NCBI GenBank assembly: GCA_023386255.1
Contig: JAEWKB010000073.1
Coordinates: 1-9,337, forward strand
Origin: Bacteroidota bacterium
Lineage (GTDB): Bacteria; Bacteroidota; Bacteroidia; Flavobacteriales; Flavobacteriaceae
DNA: 9,337 nucleotides
Direction: 5' to 3'
Of the stretch, positions 6,520 to 9,337 are shown piece by piece. Both the position numbers and the translations under genes were made by a program. The notes below the pieces were generated by a model. It was not told the origin of the DNA and did no database searches. It saw nothing but the letters and a program-made list of their open reading frames with translations. The stretch's first letter is position 1, and every line of letters begins with the position of its first letter.

Positions 6520-8592
6520 CAGCGAAAAATGCCCTCTAATTTCAGGGAGTGAATCGTCCAGTTTTATAATGTACCAATAATCTGAAGCAGGAAGTTTTTC
6601 ATTACTGAATGTGCCGTCCCAATATGGGTTAGCGCGGTTCAGTTCCCTTAACAGCCTCCCATAGCGGTCAAAGATGTAAGCTTTGGCATTGGGGTAATAT
6701 AGTAAACCGCTTATCGTAAAAACGTCGTTGCTGTTATCGTTGTTCGGGGTAAAGAACGTCGGAATAATATATACCATGAAAGTTTCAGTAGCATATCCGC
6801 AAAAATGCCGCTCCCTTACGGTTATGGTTCCCTGTCCGGCTGCTACATCAGTAAATATGTTTGATGGCTGGTAATTAATTCCGTCAAGCGAGAACTCATA
6901 ATTTTCCATATCGGGATTTTGCAGGTTAACGGTTACTGTGGTTTCGTCAACATTAACCGAAGCTACTACCGGTGCAAGCCTTTCAATTACGGTAAAGGTC
7001 TTGGTGGCGCTGCATCCGAGAGATGATGTAACCACTAAACTGTATGTTCCCGGTGCGGTTACAGCAAATGTACGGGTAGCAATATTTCCGGGCCATTGAT
7101 AGGTTACGCCGGTGATTCCTGCGTCAAGTGTAATGCTGCTGTTCTGGCACATGTACACGGTTTCATCAGTAACTTGTGGTGTGCCGCCTACGCTTACGGT
7201 AACAGGTATCCTGTTGCTGGTGCAGCCATTGTTATCTGCTTCAACATAAAAAACGGTGTCGGCTGTTATGGCGGGGCGGTTAAGCGTAGTTCCTGTGCCA
7301 ATTAAAGTACCGCCTGTAGCTGCATCATACCATTTAACCACACCTGCCGATGCCGTAGCCTGGAGTGTTACAGCGGTACCGCTGCATATTAAAACAGGTG
7401 AGGCCGCTGTAATTGTGGGTGCACTATTTACCTGAGCCACCACTGGTGTCCTGGGGGCGTTGCATGCGGCCCCATGGGCAGAGGCATAATAGGTAGTAGT
7501 GGCAGACAATGTGGGTGTAGTAAAGCCTGATCCTGTAGCTATTGGTGTTCCTCCCGTAGGTGTTGCATACCAGTAAGCCATTGTCCCTGTAGCAGATGCA
7601 CTTAGGGTTACACTTCCGGGGCCGCAGCTTGCCGCATCTGTTGTTGATACCAGTTTGTTTAAGGTATTAGAAGAAGTAGCTGATATGTTAAGCACCGGGT
7701 CGCCCGGCATGCCGCCATATTCCACTATATAACCCTTTGGCTGATAATTTCCGCTTGGCTCCCCGGTAACTTTCAGGTCGTTCCAGGATCCGGGTATGCC
7801 CACTCCGGGTGCAGTAATGTGTGCATAATCTTCATCGCCGGCATTATTAGGTTCGCCATTATTCCAGAACGCAAAATTTGGACTTGACCCGCCTGCATTA
7901 CCATTCCAGAAAACAGTACCCGCCTCAGGGCCTGTTACCCATTTCCATACGCCCTCAGTTGCTTCGTCAGTACCGCCTATCCAGCCGGTGCCGGTAGCCT
8001 GCTCACCGCACAATTGAGCCTCTTCAGCCGACATAAGTGTGGCAAGATAGCCCTGTAAGCCATAGTAAGTGCTTGATGCGGCAGCATTTTTAGCAGTAAG
8101 CCAGCTTATTCCTATTGACGGCACAAATTGATAATAGTGGCCTGTAGATGCCAGGTAGTTGGCCTGCCCTACAGTTATAGAGAACGTACGTGTGCCTGAT
8201 GTAGGATTGGCCGAGGTGTTATTATACACCACATCTTTTACAGCGGCAATAAGCTGGGTGTAAAGTACAGGCTGGCCATTTGTTGCTTTTATGGTGAGTT
8301 TTGCCGCAACAGGGTCCCATACCGTAGTTATGCCTGCATGGCCGGTACTAAGGCTCAAAACATCTTCACCATTTTCGTAACCTGAAGATATCTGGATATA
8401 AATGGCATTAATGGAGGTATCGTCAGGGTCAACAATGTTGAAATCAGTAACAATATCCATAGGCGAACCCGGACAGTACGCCTGGTTGCCTGTGGCAGTA
8501 AGTACGGGTGCCACGTTCTGCGCCGAAAGGTGCTGTGGCAGCAGTACAATTGCAGGCAATATCAGGATGTAAAATAATCGCAGAACATTCAT
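6511..8592 (-). CDS. Secreted C-type lectin/Ig-like protein with T9SS type-B sorting domain
   Basis: A 693-residue exported protein. A signal peptide spans residues 1-24 (cleavage likely at LSA-QN). Residues about 27-143 form a beta-rich, cadherin-like region containing DPDDTS. Residues 150-293 are a C-type lectin domain: GYLATL (181-186), WIGGTD (204-209), WKWVTG (216-221), the sugar- and calcium-binding motif EPN (247-249) and WND (270-272). EPN usually goes with mannose/GlcNAc/glucose-type ligands, but the domain has only one cysteine (C195), so the vertebrate disulfides are missing. Three Ig-like modules follow, each with a likely cysteine pair: C323/C377, C403/C457 and C482/C527. A fourth beta module lies at about 538-608. 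Residues 611-693 are the gliding-motility-associated C-terminal (CHU_C) domain, with FFTPNNDNSNDVF, FDRYGRLL, WDGT and the final GHFSLLR, the type-B signal for the type IX secretion system. It lies 22 bp downstream of the RNA methyltransferase gene; no clear promoter of its own was found. Confidence 0.9.
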   Translation of the reverse strand: MNVLRLFYILILPAIVLLPQHLSAQNVAPVLTATGNQAYCPGSPMDIVTDFNIVDPDDTSINAIYIQISSGYENGEDVLSLSTGHAGITTVWDPVAAKLTIKATNGQPVLYTQLIAAVKDVVYNNTSANPTSGTRTFSITVGQANYLASTGHYYQFVPSIGISWLTAKNAAASSTYYGLQGYLATLMSAEEAQLCGEQATGTGWIGGTDEATEGVWKWVTGPEAGTVFWNGNAGGSSPNFAFWNNGEPNNAGDEDYAHITAPGVGIPGSWNDLKVTGEPSGNYQPKGYIVEYGGMPGDPVLNISATSSNTLNKLVSTTDAASCGPGSVTLSASATGTMAYWYATPTGGTPIATGSGFTTPTLSATTTYYASAHGAACNAPRTPVVAQVNSAPTITAASPVLICSGTAVTLQATASAGVVKWYDAATGGTLIGTGTTLNRPAITADTVFYVEADNNGCTSNRIPVTVSVGGTPQVTDETVYMCQNSSITLDAGITGVTYQWPGNIATRTFAVTAPGTYSLVVTSSLGCSATKTFTVIERLAPVVASVNVDETTVTVNLQNPDMENYEFSLDGINYQPSNIFTDVAAGQGTITVRERHFCGYATETFMVYIIPTFFTPNNDNSNDVFTISGLLYYPNAKAYIFDRYGRLLRELNRANPYWDGTFSNEKLPASDYWYIIKLDDSLPEIRGHFSLLR

Positions 8593-8614
8593 CCTGTAAA
8601 AATATAAAAAAACC

Positions 8615-9157
8615 TTACAATGTTCCTGCTGTATAGTTTTTTTGGAAGATATCCCACACTACAATACCGGCGCTTACCGAAATGTTGAGGGAATGTTTAG
8701 TTCCCAGCTGAGGAATTTCAATGCTGCCATCACATAGTTTTATTGCTTCCTGAGATACCCCTTTAACCTCATTGCCGAAAACAAGGGCGTATTTCTTATT
8801 TTTTTCAGGGGTAAATTCATTCAAAAATACGGCATTCTCTACCTGTTCAATAGCCCATACCGAAATACTTTCAGCTTTAAGCAATTCAATTACCTCTGTT
8901 ACGTTCTTCTGGTACTCCCAGGCAACGGTATCGGTAGCACCCAGGGCAGTTTTGTGTATCTCTTTATTGGGTGGTGTGGCTGTTATGCCGCACAGGTAAA
9001 TTTTCTCTACAAGAAAAGCATCGGCAGTACGGAAAACCGAACCTATATTGTGCAGGCTCCGTATGTCATCAAGTATAATTATAAGCGGCGTTTTTTTTGC
9101 TTGCTTAAAATCTTCTATGCTCTTGCGCCCCAGTTCGTCGTTAGCCAGTTTTCTCAT
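8615..9157 (-). CDS. SpoU/TrmH-family RNA 2'-O-methyltransferase
   Basis: A 180-residue SPOUT-class enzyme that uses S-adenosylmethionine to methylate a ribose 2'-OH in tRNA or rRNA. The three SpoU motifs are present: LDDIRSLHNIGSVFRTADAF (29-48; N37, R43), VFGNEVKGVS (126-135) and IEIPQLGTKHSLNISVSAG (146-164; S156, L157, N158), which form the knotted cofactor site. The protein is shorter than E. coli TrmH (229 residues) and lacks an L30e-like N-terminal RNA-binding domain, so the target nucleotide cannot be named. I chose the ATG at 9157 (MRKLANDELGRK), not the in-frame ATG at 9187, because a perfect TAnnTTTG box lies between them (9183-9176) and relatives start with MRKL. It is divergent from mutS, and the lectin gene follows after 22 bp. 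Confidence 0.9.
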   Translation of the reverse strand: MRKLANDELGRKSIEDFKQAKKTPLIIILDDIRSLHNIGSVFRTADAFLVEKIYLCGITATPPNKEIHKTALGATDTVAWEYQKNVTEVIELLKAESISVWAIEQVENAVFLNEFTPEKNKKYALVFGNEVKGVSQEAIKLCDGSIEIPQLGTKHSLNISVSAGIVVWDIFQKNYTAGTL

Positions 9158-9175
9158 GCTGTAGGTAATATTCTG

Positions 9176-9183
9176 CAAAAGTA
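9176..9183 (-). promoter_or_regulatory. -7 promoter element of the RNA methyltransferase gene
   Basis: On the minus strand this reads TACTTTTG, followed by CA: a perfect match to the Bacteroidota -7 consensus TAnnTTTG and identical to the sppA element. Transcription would start near 9170, leaving a leader of about 13 bases to the ATG at 9157. At the expected -33 spacing (19 bases) the sequence is GTGG, a poor match to TTTG. Confidence 0.55.
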
Positions 9184-9278
9184 GCATTCTGTTTTAAGTT
9201 ATCCACCATTTACCAACAGCGGCTTATTCTTTTTGCAGATTTGATTAAATTCGGCCTGTTAATGTAATACGTAAACCC

Positions 9279-9337
9279 TTGGCAGCTACGAAAGAAAAAC
9301 AGGCAAAAGAAACCCCGCTAATGAAGCAGTACAACAC
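9279..9337 (+). CDS. mutS: DNA mismatch repair protein MutS, N-terminus (partial)
   Basis: From TTG 9279 the frame reads (M)AATKEKQAKETPLMKQYN and continues off the window. The block KETPLMKQYN matches the start of the MutS mismatch-recognition domain (E. coli has HTPMMQQY at the same place) and closely resembles flavobacterial MutS starts. MutS is the ATPase that recognises base mismatches and small loops. The frame is open back only to TAA 9246-9248 and holds no upstream ATG or GTG; the first ATG (9321) lies inside the conserved block. TTG 9279 is therefore the best start. No Shine-Dalgarno or clear TAnnTTTG box precedes it. Only 19 complete codons are visible, so the family call rests on a short match. 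Confidence 0.8.
   Translation, partial: MAATKEKQAKETPLMKQYN

Noticed and set aside
6530..6550. Possible terminator hairpin CCCT...AGGG after the HAD gene
   Set aside because: The stem is only about four base pairs with no following T run, and it lies inside lectin coding sequence.
8596..8612. TATATTTT on the minus strand as a -7 box for the lectin gene
   Set aside because: It lacks the final G, sits almost on the start codon, and has no TTTG at the correct upstream distance.
9158..9187. N-terminal extension of the RNA methyltransferase to ATG 9187
   Set aside because: The TAnnTTTG promoter element (9176-9183) lies inside this extension, so the transcript would start after the ATG. Family members start at MRKL.
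9262..9267. Minimal start-stop frame ATG-TAA just before mutS
   Set aside because: A six-base match is expected often by chance, and there is no ribosome binding site or other sign that it is used for regulation.
1..9337. CRISPR array, toxin-antitoxin pair, anti-phage system, transposon or RNA gene
   Set aside because: Reading both strands showed no regular spacer repeats, transposase, paired small toxin/antitoxin frames, tRNA-like folds or defence-family motifs. The window is explained by the genes listed.

Overview
The window looks like ordinary chromosome from a Bacteroidota bacterium, most likely a Flavobacteriia member (Flavobacterium-like). Four things point that way: a type IX secretion (T9SS) type-B C-terminal sorting domain; promoters with the TAnnTTTG -7 element instead of TATAAT; the near absence of Shine-Dalgarno sequences; and protein families (short SpoU methyltransferase, FolK fused to a deoxynucleoside kinase, long AsmA-like protein) whose sequences resemble flavobacterial ones. 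No tRNA, rRNA, CRISPR array, insertion sequence or phage gene is visible. Coding is dense, and no stretch over 300 bases lacks a gene.

Layout. Positions 1-45 hold the last codons of a + strand gene, followed by a hairpin terminator (49-77) and a short non-coding strip with a degenerate direct repeat and a small palindrome. A minus-strand pair follows, read from right to left: sppA (4602-2836) and then an 885-residue AsmA-like protein (2802-145), probably one envelope operon with a 33-bp gap. From the divergent intergenic region (4603-4756) a + strand pair departs: a two-domain protein (FolK/HPPK plus deoxynucleoside kinase, 4757-5893) and a HAD phosphatase whose ATG overlaps the fusion's stop codon (5893-6519). 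Converging on it, with a 9-bp overlap of the 3' ends, is a secreted multidomain lectin (8592-6511). It lies 22 bp downstream of a SpoU-family RNA methyltransferase (9157-8615). At the right edge the first codons of mutS begin (9279 onward, TTG start), divergent from the methyltransferase.

How the genes may work together. SppA and the AsmA-like protein are both membrane-anchored envelope factors (membrane peptide clearance; probable lipid transport or outer-membrane homeostasis). The FolK-dNK protein combines a folate-biosynthesis step with deoxynucleoside salvage. The translationally coupled HAD phosphatase is a plausible but unproven partner acting on a phosphorylated pterin or nucleotide. 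The lectin is the accessory element in an otherwise housekeeping stretch. It carries a signal peptide, a C-type lectin domain with an EPN sugar-binding motif, several Ig-like modules and a T9SS type-B sorting domain, so it should be exported to the surface or medium.

I do not see a convincing new multi-gene system. The points most worth following are the FolK-dNK fusion with its coupled phosphatase and the sugar specificity of the T9SS lectin.
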